Source of the DNA: a virus
Length of the DNA stretch: 50,830 nucleotides
IMG/VR virus record: IMGVR_UViG_3300023179_007745
Span: 1 to 50,830 of that record
Direction: 5' to 3' (one strand)
Under the pieces are notes generated by a model, which worked only from the letters and a program-made list of their open reading frames with translations, searched no databases and had not been told where the DNA came from. This document shows positions 23,675 to 31,662 of this stretch, piece by piece. A program made the position numbers and the translations under genes. The first letter of the stretch is position 1. Every line of letters begins with the position of its first letter.

Positions 23675-24729
23675 GTTCCCTCAAAGTCCTGCGCCTCCAC
23701 ATATAACTCTCGCATGATGTTCTTGAGACGGTCTTTATCAGCATCCGTATCAAGACTATCAACATACTTAGATAGCAAGGACATTGTATCCTCAACATTA
23801 ACATCTGAGTCATCTAAGGCATCGTTTTCAAATTCAGATAAGTCTTCAATAATCTTTAATTCTACTGGATTTCTCTTGTAAAGTCTATCAACAAATTCAT
23901 CAAACTTCTTAAAATCTTTCTTCTCGATAACAATCAGTTTAACGTGCTTGTTTTCTGCAAAGCTAGTGTCTATCCCTCTAGGATCAAATTGACTATCGTT
24001 ATAGTAATGTTTAACAAACATCGTAAATGGATTAGCAACAAACTCTAACTCTTTAGTATTGGAATCCCAAATATGAAATCCTCTTGGGTCTTCAAAATCA
24101 GACCACGTTAACTCATAAGGGTTACCAAGATACGTGATGTTTCCTTGGGTTGATCTGTGGTGAAAATGGCCACTAAAGACACTATCAAACCTACTAAAAA
24201 TATTACTTTCCATACCATGATCGTTCACATGCCCTTTATACATTTGAAAACCAGCAATCTCGAAATGACCAAATACGTGCTTAGATGAAGCTATCTTTAG
24301 TGCATTTAGACTTTCTTCATAGTTCTCACTACAGATCCATGGCATCAGTAATATCGATGTTCCGCCTATAGAATACTCCATAGGAGCAGTATAACACACG
24401 ACATTAGAATAATCGCGAAGTAGTAAGCCAGGACTATTAACTTTGTTAGTATTTTTAAAAAAAGTGTCATGATTGCCTGCGATCATTACTAGTTTAATGT
24501 TTCTTTTCTTTGCCTGGTCAAAGAAATATTCTCGGCATGTAGTAAGTGTGTTAAAGTTTATATACTTTCTTCTATCAAAACAATCGCCAAGATGGAATAT
24601 AGTTTCTATTCCTTCTTCATCAATCTTAGGCCAGAAGCATTCTTCGTAAAACTTTCTAAAAAAGTTATCGAATGGAATAGAATCTGACCTAGCACCAAAG
24701 TGTGTATCAGTAATTAATGCCGCTTTCAT
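23671..24729 (-). CDS. 47: Recombination nuclease subunit gp47 (SbcD/Mre11-like)
   Basis: The 352-residue metallophosphoesterase has the full motif set: DTHFGARS, GDCFDRR, AGNHDTF, FGHFEIAG and SGHFHHRS. The C-terminal region is acidic. It is the Mn-dependent nuclease partner of gp46. The order and 4-nt overlap with gene 46 match T4-type phages. Confidence 0.97.
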   Translation of the reverse strand: MKAALITDTHFGARSDSIPFDNFFRKFYEECFWPKIDEEGIETIFHLGDCFDRRKYINFNTLTTCREYFFDQAKKRNIKLVMIAGNHDTFFKNTNKVNSPGLLLRDYSNVVCYTAPMEYSIGGTSILLMPWICSENYEESLNALKIASSKHVFGHFEIAGFQMYKGHVNDHGMESNIFSRFDSVFSGHFHHRSTQGNITYLGNPYELTWSDFEDPRGFHIWDSNTKELEFVANPFTMFVKHYYNDSQFDPRGIDTSFAENKHVKLIVIEKKDFKKFDEFVDRLYKRNPVELKIIEDLSEFENDALDDSDVNVEDTMSLLSKYVDSLDTDADKDRLKNIMRELYVEAQDFEGT

Positions 24730-24730
24730 A

Positions 24731-24919
24731 TTACCAGTGCCTAATCACGTTAGCTATAATAAAGAAACAGGTCACCACGTGAATGATGACCCAAAATGTT
24801 TTTAATGCAAGAGCAGTGTGAGCTTCCTTAATAGTAAGAACAGGTACCTTTGGTCTATCAGTATCTGTTTCTCCCATCAAGTGGCCAGTTGCTCTTGACC
24901 AGATTCCCCATATATTCAT
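24731..24919 (-). CDS. Small membrane protein (62 aa)
   Basis: The peptide has a polar N-terminal half with a THTDRP-like acidic stretch (GETDTDRPKVP). One strong transmembrane helix (TFWVIIHVVTCFFIIANVI) lies near the C-terminus. Its start overlaps the dUTPase-like gene as ATGA. A single-pass inner-membrane protein is predicted; its role is unknown. Confidence 0.6.
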   Translation of the reverse strand: MNIWGIWSRATGHLMGETDTDRPKVPVLTIKEAHTALALKTFWVIIHVVTCFFIIANVIRHW

Positions 24920-25407
24920 GTATACTTTTTATCGTGTTGTTTACCTACGCCATAATCACCATCATACGATGAAAGGCTCTCGGCATTAAAACTTATGTAT
25001 TGTCCAATACGTGTACCTTGCTTTATATAAGCATTACCTACGGTCACGTGGAGGACAGCAGCCATAACCCCGTGATAACCAGTATCGTATAGGCCAGAGG
25101 TGAGGAAACAGCCGTTACGATTAAGAGTAGAGCGAGTAATAACCCATCCAGCTTCTCCTTCACCGACGTGGATAATGTTTTCCATGACGACTTCGTAGTG
25201 TCCTGGTGTAAGCTCATAATAACCATCCTTACTTACATTTAATTCTTCTGATTCGCGGTGCTTCTTGCTATCATTACTAATCCAGAAATGATTGTGTAAT
25301 ATCTTATAAATCTTACCTACTCTTAAGTCGACGGCATTAGGTTGACTATCACCATCTTGTACATTAGTTAATGTTGATCTGCTATCTGCTCCTAAAATAT
25401 GTTTCAT
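24916..25407 (-). CDS. dUTPase/dCTP deaminase-fold protein
   Basis: The 163-residue product has NAVDLRVGKIY near residue 24 (like the 'DLR' motif of dCTP deaminases). GWVITRSTLNRNG then leads into LYDTGYHG, matching the trimeric dUTPase/dCTP deaminase RS-x-L-x-R-x-G and YDxGYxG signatures. It likely converts dCTP or dUTP to limit dUTP. Which activity is present cannot be decided by eye. Confidence 0.75.
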   Translation of the reverse strand: MKHILGADSRSTLTNVQDGDSQPNAVDLRVGKIYKILHNHFWISNDSKKHRESEELNVSKDGYYELTPGHYEVVMENIIHVGEGEAGWVITRSTLNRNGCFLTSGLYDTGYHGVMAAVLHVTVGNAYIKQGTRIGQYISFNAESLSSYDGDYGVGKQHDKKYT

Positions 25408-25417
25408 ATGTTATCCA

Positions 25418-25717
25418 TTATAAAAGTGATTTTTGTTTTGTTTCTTCTAATAACCCATCAGCATACATCGTTAGTATGATATAATGGACAGCTTTCATCA
25501 AATCCTTCTTATTCTTTCCTTCCTTCTTACCATAACGCATCAAATACTTTAGAGCAGTATCGATAGCAGTAGTAGATAAGGATCCACGTGCATGCCAAAT
25601 ATCAATTACTTGCAATTTACCGTCATTAACATAATGCTCACCGTAAGTGCTATTAATGTACTGTGTAAATTCATTCAAGAATACATCTTCTTTATAATTA
25701 TAGTCTATTGCCACCAT
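25418..25717 (-). CDS. DUF3310 protein (99 aa)
   Basis: The C-terminal half shows TALKYLMRYGKKEGKNKKD followed by LMKAVHYI, the 'L-K-Y-x-x-R-(Y/W)-x-x-K-x-G-x-x-D-L-x-K-A-x-x-Y' signature of DUF3310. The family occurs widely in phages and is sometimes called a nucleotide kinase without proof. It overlaps the DpdA-like gene by 20 nt. Confidence 0.75.
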   Translation of the reverse strand: MVAIDYNYKEDVFLNEFTQYINSTYGEHYVNDGKLQVIDIWHARGSLSTTAIDTALKYLMRYGKKEGKNKKDLMKAVHYIILTMYADGLLEETKQKSLL

Positions 25718-26570
25718 TCTCTCCTATCAACCGATTAATGTATTGGCAATTATATATTGCTTTATTAATTTTAGACAATTCAGCATCATTGATATTAAAG
25801 TTTACTTCTTTTTCGAACTTACCGTAACGTAATCCAGTAGGAGAGTTATCAAACTTAATTCCATTCAATCCAGCCCAAATAGCTGCGCTTGAATCCCACG
25901 AAAAGATATGCTTATGCCACGGTGACAACAAATCAATCTCCTTAGGACCATCAACCATTCCAAGACAATGAAATTTTTTCTCAGTAAACACGTTGATCAG
26001 ACCTGCACTTTCCATTTCAGTAAAGACACGCCAGCGAGATAAGAACCTTTGCATCTTGTACGCATCGTCCCTATTTCCTTCGTGATGACTGGTTTCATTA
26101 ACACCACAAGCAATAGGACACGAAAGAATAGATAAACCTATCAAATCAATGGCTTCCTCGTTCAAAGCCCAAGATATCGATTCGATCAGCCCGTTCATAT
26201 CACCCAACTCACTCTGTGGACAATAGAACGTGCCGAATCCAGCTTCCTTCAAAGTAGGAATCATTTCTATAGCTTTATCTTTTGTTTTCGTCCAATGCTC
26301 TTTTGGATAGTCTGTCATCACTATATAATCTGCTTTGACTTTGTTACCCAGATCAACCAACATCTCGGAAGGATACATCGGCATACCTAACTTAAACATC
26401 TCAAACGCTGAGTTGTCCATGATCTTGGGTTTATTATCGTCTAAGTTCAGGTAGAAATTTCTATAATTTTCATCAGTCTCTACCAGATGAGCAAGTATCA
26501 AATGCACACCATTTAGATGTGCAAATTTTTTCAAATATGGTGTAGGGGAAATATGACAAAACTTAATCAT
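25698..26570 (-). CDS. dpdA: DpdA-like 7-deazaguanine transglycosylase (TGT fold)
   Basis: The ATG at 26570 (AAGGA at about 11 nt) gives 290 residues. The TIM-barrel pattern of TGT/DpdA is visible: KIMDNSAFEMF (like DSGGFQ), IDLIGLSILSC (like GLSVGE), FHCLGMVDGPKEIDLL (like YLMGVGTPEDL) and FSWDSSAAIWAG, where the nucleophile Asp of TGT lies. TGT swaps guanine for a 7-deazaguanine base; DpdA does this in DNA. The order QueE-QueD-FolE-(...)-DpdA supports DNA modification. The upstream in-frame ATG at 26633 overlaps the PTPS-like gene and is not favoured. Confidence 0.72.
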   Translation of the reverse strand: MIKFCHISPTPYLKKFAHLNGVHLILAHLVETDENYRNFYLNLDDNKPKIMDNSAFEMFKLGMPMYPSEMLVDLGNKVKADYIVMTDYPKEHWTKTKDKAIEMIPTLKEAGFGTFYCPQSELGDMNGLIESISWALNEEAIDLIGLSILSCPIACGVNETSHHEGNRDDAYKMQRFLSRWRVFTEMESAGLINVFTEKKFHCLGMVDGPKEIDLLSPWHKHIFSWDSSAAIWAGLNGIKFDNSPTGLRYGKFEKEVNFNINDAELSKINKAIYNCQYINRLIGENGGNRL

Positions 26571-26958
26571 AACGAACTGATTCCTTTGGGAAGTAAATAC
26601 GACATCCGTTTTCACCATCCTCTGCAACTTCAATTACGTAATCACGATCAGGCCATGTCTCAATGCATTTTTTATAAAGATCATTTGCCATCATTTCACA
26701 TGATTTGTAGTCGAGCATCAACGTTCCATCAGAATACCACCTCTCTAGGATTCGCTTCAGTTGAATAAATTCAACATCTCTATCTGAATGAAACACTTCC
26801 ATCTCCACTCTCATGTGGAAAACATGACGATGTGGTGTACTAAGAAATGATACATCTAACCAATCCCCTGTGGCTAGCTTAGGATCTGTAGCTGCTGCTG
26901 GATATTTGTGAATGCCTTCTTTCCGAAATGTCACCCAAATAAAACTCTTATTTTCCAT
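26563..26958 (-). CDS. PTPS/QueD-fold protein, possibly inactive
   Basis: The 131-residue product aligns by eye with PTPS enzymes. PHRHVFHMRVEMEVF matches the His-rich strand, VEFIQLKRILERWY matches 'DFxxLK', and SCEMMANDLY matches the 'xCExLA' Cys-Glu of QueD. The metal-site pattern is altered, and the usual 'DHxxL' (DH pair) is replaced by LDYKS. It may be a degenerate QueD paralogue or a partner of the true QueD at 28386-28856. It lies directly upstream of DpdA and overlaps it by 8 nt. Confidence 0.55.
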   Translation of the reverse strand: MENKSFIWVTFRKEGIHKYPAAATDPKLATGDWLDVSFLSTPHRHVFHMRVEMEVFHSDRDVEFIQLKRILERWYSDGTLMLDYKSCEMMANDLYKKCIETWPDRDYVIEVAEDGENGCRIYFPKESVRYD

Positions 26959-27340
26959 TGTATTTCCTTACAATATGTGATACTTTATTCTTTACTTGTT
27001 TAAACTTTGCAATCATCCCATCTTCTTCACTTTCTTCAATAACAAAAAACTCAGTTATCCCTGATAGTTGATCAAACACATTATCCTCTGTTTTAAAATG
27101 TTCTTCAAGTCTAAAGTTCTTTGGATATAATCCTTGTAATGCTGCTTCTATTAGTTCTGAGCACATCCTAGCTACTCTCGCATCTTGATGCTCGATGTAA
27201 ATGTCATCAACTATAGAGACGTTGTCAAATACATTATACTGCTCTTCTTCAAACCTTTTTATTGACTTAAACCATTTGGTATGGCCAATCTTATACGCTG
27301 TCTGACCATTCTTTTCAAACTTTGCAAGATAAACTTTCAT
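26948..27340 (-). CDS. T5orf172/GIY-YIG-like small protein
   Basis: The 130-residue product starts MKVYLAKFEKNGQTAYKIGH, which resembles the GIY-YIG/T5orf172 (MUG113) N-terminus ('VY-x8-KIGxT', then RF). The nuclease catalytic residues are not clearly complete (IKRFEEEQYN follows, but no obvious Arg/Glu pair). It overlaps FolE (ATGA) and the PTPS-like gene. An inactive or specialised GIY-YIG domain is possible. Confidence 0.45.
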   Translation of the reverse strand: MKVYLAKFEKNGQTAYKIGHTKWFKSIKRFEEEQYNVFDNVSIVDDIYIEHQDARVARMCSELIEAALQGLYPKNFRLEEHFKTEDNVFDQLSGITEFFVIEESEEDGMIAKFKQVKNKVSHIVRKYNGK

Positions 27341-28362
27341 TTTGATAACTGAAGTTTGACATTATTGAAGAACTCAGCCTTCACCGAATCGTTATGGAAT
27401 AAGCCATGGACTACCGAAGTTTGAGTTAGACTTGAATGAGCTTCAACTCCTCGATTCTCCATACACCCATGAGTCGCTTGAATATATACTGCTACGTTCT
27501 CTGTATCTGTTGCATGCATGATTTCTTTGGCAATCTGATTGACTAAGTCCTCCTGTAGTTGACCACGACGTGCACACCATTGTATGATACGAACATACTT
27601 CGATAATCCAATAACACGACCAGTTGGAATGATACCAATTATTACCACACCACTAACTGGTTGGTGATGATGTGAACACATTGAAGTTATCTCTGCTCTT
27701 ACACATAGCATACCTTCAAATCTATCTGAACCTTCATTAGGAAATGATGTTACATCTGGTCTATTTGTATACCGACCATCCATCAATTCATATATGTACA
27801 TCTTTGCAAGACGCTTTGCTGTATCCTTACTATTTGGATCATTTACACGGTCAATTACCAATGTATCAAGTACACCTGCAAACTTTCCTGTAAGCTCTTC
27901 AACAAGTAATTCTAATTCACCATCTTTGATAAACTCTGCAATGTTATCATTAGCATTAAAACGCTTGTTAGCTTTAAGTAAGCGTCCTTTAATCTTTTCA
28001 CTAATTGCTTTTGATTCTTGAAACACAGCACCCTCATACCCAGGATGATATGGAGCCTCTTCAACTAAAGTACTCCAGCTTTTTGAACTAATTGTATCGG
28101 CTCCTTTATTATACCAATCTGCATCTTTATAATTTTTCCATATTCCGTTATTAGTATGCCAAAAATTATAATGATCATCTTCTCTCAAATTAATTCCATC
28201 TTCACTGGGAGATAGAATAATAAAATCTGAAATGTCATTATGTTCACCTAAATCTAGGCGTAATTGGCCGTCACTCTCACCTGTGACGTTGAGAATAGTA
28301 ATTGTATCTGCGCCCACACTGCTCTCTGGCTCAGTAATGTATACTTTGTTTTTTCCTGTCAT
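27337..28362 (-). CDS. folE: GTP cyclohydrolase I (FolE) with long N-terminal extension
   Basis: The C-terminal 190 residues are FolE: DTAKRLAKMYIYELMDGRY, the zinc site CSHHHQPV and the HGCMENRGVEAHS motif (Cys, His, Cys ligands). It forms dihydroneopterin triphosphate from GTP, the first step to 7-deazaguanines. About 150 N-terminal residues are not FolE. They are polar and glycine-poor, with aromatic clusters (HYNFWHTNNGIWKNYKDAD). The start chosen is MTGKNKVY; an earlier ATG (28407) overlaps QueD and seems less likely. The extension may be a fused partner or regulatory domain. Confidence 0.9.
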   Translation of the reverse strand: MTGKNKVYITEPESSVGADTITILNVTGESDGQLRLDLGEHNDISDFIILSPSEDGINLREDDHYNFWHTNNGIWKNYKDADWYNKGADTISSKSWSTLVEEAPYHPGYEGAVFQESKAISEKIKGRLLKANKRFNANDNIAEFIKDGELELLVEELTGKFAGVLDTLVIDRVNDPNSKDTAKRLAKMYIYELMDGRYTNRPDVTSFPNEGSDRFEGMLCVRAEITSMCSHHHQPVSGVVIIGIIPTGRVIGLSKYVRIIQWCARRGQLQEDLVNQIAKEIMHATDTENVAVYIQATHGCMENRGVEAHSSLTQTSVVHGLFHNDSVKAEFFNNVKLQLSK

Positions 28363-28385
28363 AGTTATATTCACTTTCCTAATGT

Positions 28386-28856
28386 TTATACATGATCCGC
28401 AACCCACATTGCACTGTTGCTAGGTGTCTCCACCACTTTGACCATACGAAGTTTTACACGACCATCTCCGTAACCATTCTCTTCCATCCAAATCTCTTGG
28501 ATATAATCAGCAAGCCATTTAGATAGACCTTCACATCCTGTACGCTCAACTACCACCATCTTACAGAGTTTCCTTTCGTGCAGCATCTTAAATGTTTCAA
28601 ATTCTGGGTCGTCTTCAGCCACGAGTAAAGTATGGTCAAACCAGTCATCTAATTTTTCCTTCAAAGATTTATAACCACCAAAGTCAACACACCAATTCCT
28701 ACGATCGAGTTTATCTTCATCACATTCAAATTCAAAATGGAATGCAAGAGCATATCCATGAATAAGATTACAATGCGTGTCAGCTCTCCACTGCCTATAA
28801 GCCACAGCATATCCACGCTCGTGACCATATGTTTTTGTTGAAATAAATTTACCCAT
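28386..28856 (-). CDS. queD: 6-carboxy-5,6,7,8-tetrahydropterin synthase QueD
   Basis: The 156-residue protein has the catalytic/metal motif THCNLIHGYALAF (Cys29, His33; HGY replaces the common HGH). DHTLLV follows near residue 74, and TGCEGLSKWLADY contains the C-terminal catalytic Glu region. QueD converts the FolE product to 6-carboxytetrahydropterin. It lies 24 nt upstream of FolE and next to QueE, as in preQ0 clusters. Confidence 0.88.
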   Translation of the reverse strand: MGKFISTKTYGHERGYAVAYRQWRADTHCNLIHGYALAFHFEFECDEDKLDRRNWCVDFGGYKSLKEKLDDWFDHTLLVAEDDPEFETFKMLHERKLCKMVVVERTGCEGLSKWLADYIQEIWMEENGYGDGRVKLRMVKVVETPSNSAMWVADHV

Positions 28857-28858
28857 TG

Positions 28859-29575
28859 TTACTCCATTAAATTAGCTTTGATCTCTTTAAGTATGGTTGT
28901 TTTAATTTTAGATTGTGTAAATTTGTCATACACTTTTTTAAGGTAAGTGTTTAAATTTTTATCATTAAACAACCTACTATTCATATTTGTATCGAGAATG
29001 TGTGTAAGAACATGTGATATGTAAAACTTCTTAAATTCTATCTTTTCGTTATTAAAAAAATCAAATTTAAAAGATAGAAGTGGATCACCTTTTTTAAATT
29101 CAATTGAATTATATTGATTCTTTAACATAAAGGCAACACTAGTATTTCTAAACCAACGACTTATATCAACACTACCTGGAATAAAATTTACTCTCGATGA
29201 AAATTCCGAATGAGTAAAATAGGGTGCTGTGGAAAACATATTGCAAGGTTGCTCGGTAAAGAAAATATATCCGATATTAAACTGAACAAACCCTAGATCA
29301 ATGTCCTCAACAGTTATCATCTTATCAAATACATTTTGATTGTATTTCTTACTTGATACTGTTTTTGTTTCACTATCAAAAACTAATTCATAATCAAAAG
29401 GTGCAAGTATGTTATAAGTTTTTTGTGCTTCAAGATAATATGCAGGACAGAGATTAAAATTAGATCTTTTCTGATGGAAATTCATCTCCTTAGATAGATC
29501 TTTAATATTTTGAAGTGGCTCAAAATCAATAATACTTAAATCCTTATCTACTACTGACCAGTAAATTGTATTCAC
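28859..29575 (-). CDS. Hypothetical protein in the preQ0 cluster (238 aa)
   Basis: The GTG start directly follows the QueE stop. The protein has aromatic-rich strands (YIFFTEQPCNMFSTAPYF) and a C-terminal helical region (LKEIKANLME). No family is recognised. Its tight position between QueE and QueD suggests a function in or beside 7-deazaguanine chemistry, but nothing in the sequence proves it. Confidence 0.7.
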   Translation of the reverse strand: MNTIYWSVVDKDLSIIDFEPLQNIKDLSKEMNFHQKRSNFNLCPAYYLEAQKTYNILAPFDYELVFDSETKTVSSKKYNQNVFDKMITVEDIDLGFVQFNIGYIFFTEQPCNMFSTAPYFTHSEFSSRVNFIPGSVDISRWFRNTSVAFMLKNQYNSIEFKKGDPLLSFKFDFFNNEKIEFKKFYISHVLTHILDTNMNSRLFNDKNLNTYLKKVYDKFTQSKIKTTILKEIKANLME

Positions 29576-30427
29576 TTAGGTTCCCCATTCATTCTTGAAT
29601 AAAGGCACCTGCAATCGATCTGAATATCTCCAACCTTTCTTCATTGCAAGTAATGCTACATTTTTGTTATTCATTGCATAAACTGACTCTACACCACCAC
29701 ATGGCATAATATAAACAGGTCCTTTGAATCCATGCTTTCTATATTCGTTGACGGCTTGTTCTGCTTCTTCGACATCCTGTTCTGTTGCAACAACCATCTT
29801 CAAATACGTGTAGCCTAGGCTTTGATACTCAACAACAATATCAGGCTTAATAGCATCTTCCCATTTCTCACCAGAGATTGATAACTTAGGTGATACAGAA
29901 AATGTTAAAGAACTATACTTGCGCCTCTTTAACCATTCAAAGTCTATGAATTGTTTTAACTCTTTAGTTAGTCTTTGTGTTCCATTTGTCTCGAACGTGA
30001 TTTCTTCAAGGCCGACCATGTCTTTGTGTGATAAAAGTGCCGGGTACGCTTTTTGCCATCCAAGGAGTGGTTCTCCTCCCGTAATAACAAGATGTTCACT
30101 TGTCCACTTGCCATGAGGTAGCATCCGTAAAATGGCATCAACAATACCATCAATAGTAAGCAGAGGGCTAAGATGCTTAAACCTAACATCCCAGCTAGCG
30201 TAACTATCACACCCTGTAGTAACAAGAGGAAGAGATTTATAATCAGTGTATTGATCCGAATTGATCGCAATGATGTTTCGTTCGTCACTCTTTTCTCCCT
30301 TTGGCATACCAAAGCCATCACACGTAAAGTTACAACCAAAGGTCCTAAGGAATACACTAGGTACACCCATGTATCTTCCTTCTCCTTGAATGGAATAGAA
30401 TAATTCTGAGATTTTAATTTTTGACAT
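29576..30427 (-). CDS. queE: 7-carboxy-7-deazaguanine synthase QueE (radical SAM)
   Basis: From ATG at 30427 the product is 283 residues. It starts ISELFYSIQGEG, as QueE enzymes do. The cluster cysteines are Cys32 and Cys36 (GCNFTCDGFG) and Cys73 (TGCDSYASWD), the C-DS-x-x-SWD of canonical QueE. Thus about 36 residues are inserted between the second and third Cys. THLTITGGEP-type glycine motif (VITGGEPLL) is present. QueE makes 7-carboxy-7-deazaguanine from the QueD product. Three in-frame codons earlier is an alternative ATG. Confidence 0.85.
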   Translation of the reverse strand: MSKIKISELFYSIQGEGRYMGVPSVFLRTFGCNFTCDGFGMPKGEKSDERNIIAINSDQYTDYKSLPLVTTGCDSYASWDVRFKHLSPLLTIDGIVDAILRMLPHGKWTSEHLVITGGEPLLGWQKAYPALLSHKDMVGLEEITFETNGTQRLTKELKQFIDFEWLKRRKYSSLTFSVSPKLSISGEKWEDAIKPDIVVEYQSLGYTYLKMVVATEQDVEEAEQAVNEYRKHGFKGPVYIMPCGGVESVYAMNNKNVALLAMKKGWRYSDRLQVPLFKNEWGT

Positions 30428-30656
30428 AGGTTTTCTCAATTGGATTATATGTAAATGATTCTACAAATGGGAATTTTTGATCAATATAGGTTTTTCTATA
30501 TTTCCTATCACCATATGTTGTAATTGTAATAATATCAATCTCTCTACCATCTTTCTTGCGAGCAAGATACCTTATTTTGTCTGTAGAGGCATCAGTGCCT
30601 GGGTGATATAAGGATTTGAGATTGTTTTTCTTATCAAAATAAAATATTTCAATCAT
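30414..30656 (-). CDS. Hypothetical protein (80 aa)
   Basis: The ORF (MIEIFYFDKKNNLKSLYHPG) has a strand-rich composition and a lysine-rich C-terminus. AAAGGAGAAATT precedes ATG, a strong ribosome-binding site. It overlaps QueE by 14 nt. No family is recognised. Confidence 0.6.
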   Translation of the reverse strand: MIEIFYFDKKNNLKSLYHPGTDASTDKIRYLARKKDGREIDIITITTYGDRKYRKTYIDQKFPFVESFTYNPIEKTYVKN

Positions 30657-30683
30657 AATTTCTCCTTTAATGGAGATTATACA

Positions 30684-31280
30684 TCATCTATCGTCAAATT
30701 CCAACGTGTTATTATCTTCTAATTTAGGTTTTACTATACTAACGGGAAATGGTATAATTTTTTTATCCATCTCCATATTATCAACCTGTCTCTTTAGGTA
30801 GTCGATAAATTGATTAGTAAATTCACCAGAGTTCTGATCCTGTGTAATAATACTATCAATATCCATACTTTCGATAATTTTATACTTGGTCTGTTGTTGT
30901 TTCTTTTCTTTTTGGATACGTCTTACAAATGCAAAGAATACAATCTGTGTATAGTATGCAAAAGGATTAGAAGATTTTTCTGGATCAAATTTATCAGCAG
31001 CAACAAGACAGTTTTCTATACCATCACTTATCATATCATCTTTAAAAGTATAGTTAATAAAATTAGACTTATATGATAAATGTGTTGCAATCTTTAAAAA
31101 ACATTCACCAATGTAGTTAGTTATCATAGGTTTTTCTAAACCTTTTTCACTAGCTTCATCGCATTGTTTTTTATAATCTATAAGTGCTGCTAAAAATTTT
31201 TTATTATCTACGTAATGCGCAGGAGCCTTAATGGACAATTCTTCTTCCGCTTCCAATAGTAATTTCTTGTTCTTCTTCAT
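30684..31280 (-). CDS. 55: Late-transcription sigma factor gp55
   Basis: The product (198 residues from ATG at 31280, SD AAGGA 10 nt before) matches T4 gp55. It has a region-2-like core (DGIENCLVAADKFDPEKS, then FAYYTQIVFFAFVRRIQKEK) and a C-terminal tail. Gp55 directs host RNA polymerase to TATAAATA late promoters together with gp33 and the gp45 clamp. Exact TATAAATA boxes in this window support its activity. The upstream LSm-like gene overlaps it by about 50 nt. Confidence 0.92.
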   Translation of the reverse strand: MKKNKKLLLEAEEELSIKAPAHYVDNKKFLAALIDYKKQCDEASEKGLEKPMITNYIGECFLKIATHLSYKSNFINYTFKDDMISDGIENCLVAADKFDPEKSSNPFAYYTQIVFFAFVRRIQKEKKQQQTKYKIIESMDIDSIITQDQNSGEFTNQFIDYLKRQVDNMEMDKKIIPFPVSIVKPKLEDNNTLEFDDR

Positions 31281-31662
31281 AACCTTCATTTCCTTCGGTT
31301 AAAAATTCTTGTATTTCTTGAGATGTTTGCTCAGAAATGTTTCCTTTATCTCCACTTTCTGCAGTTTCAATATAACTTTCATATTGTTGTTTAAAATCTT
31401 CAACAACATTTGTAGCCATTATAATACAATTTGTTGAAATTACAAACACCTTTTCCTGTGAAAATGGGACCCATGGTTGCATAATAAAGGTTTCTACTAT
31501 TTTAGTGCCTCGAGGAAATCTAAAAGGGGTTACTAATACTGGTTCTAGAACATGGATCACTTTCTTTTTACATAAATTTTCACAATCATCATTAGTCATA
31601 CAAAGAATATTTTCTCCATTTGATAATTTTATATACTTGTAATTTAAACGTTTATTATCCAT
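31228..31662 (-). CDS. LSm/Sm-like domain hypothetical protein (paralogue B)
   Basis: The 144-residue product has YIKLSNGENILCMTND near its start, the same 'KLS-G-E-x-I' strand pair as the protein at 4665-4973. A mid-region 'PVLVTPF...P' and a 'KQQYESYIE' helix align too. A long acidic, disordered C-terminal tail (EEEQEITIG) distinguishes it. Location between UvsW and gp55 hints at a nucleic-acid-linked function, which is inference only. Confidence 0.6.
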   Translation of the reverse strand: MDNKRLNYKYIKLSNGENILCMTNDDCENLCKKKVIHVLEPVLVTPFRFPRGTKIVETFIMQPWVPFSQEKVFVISTNCIIMATNVVEDFKQQYESYIETAESGDKGNISEQTSQEIQEFLTEGNEGYEEEQEITIGSGRRIVH

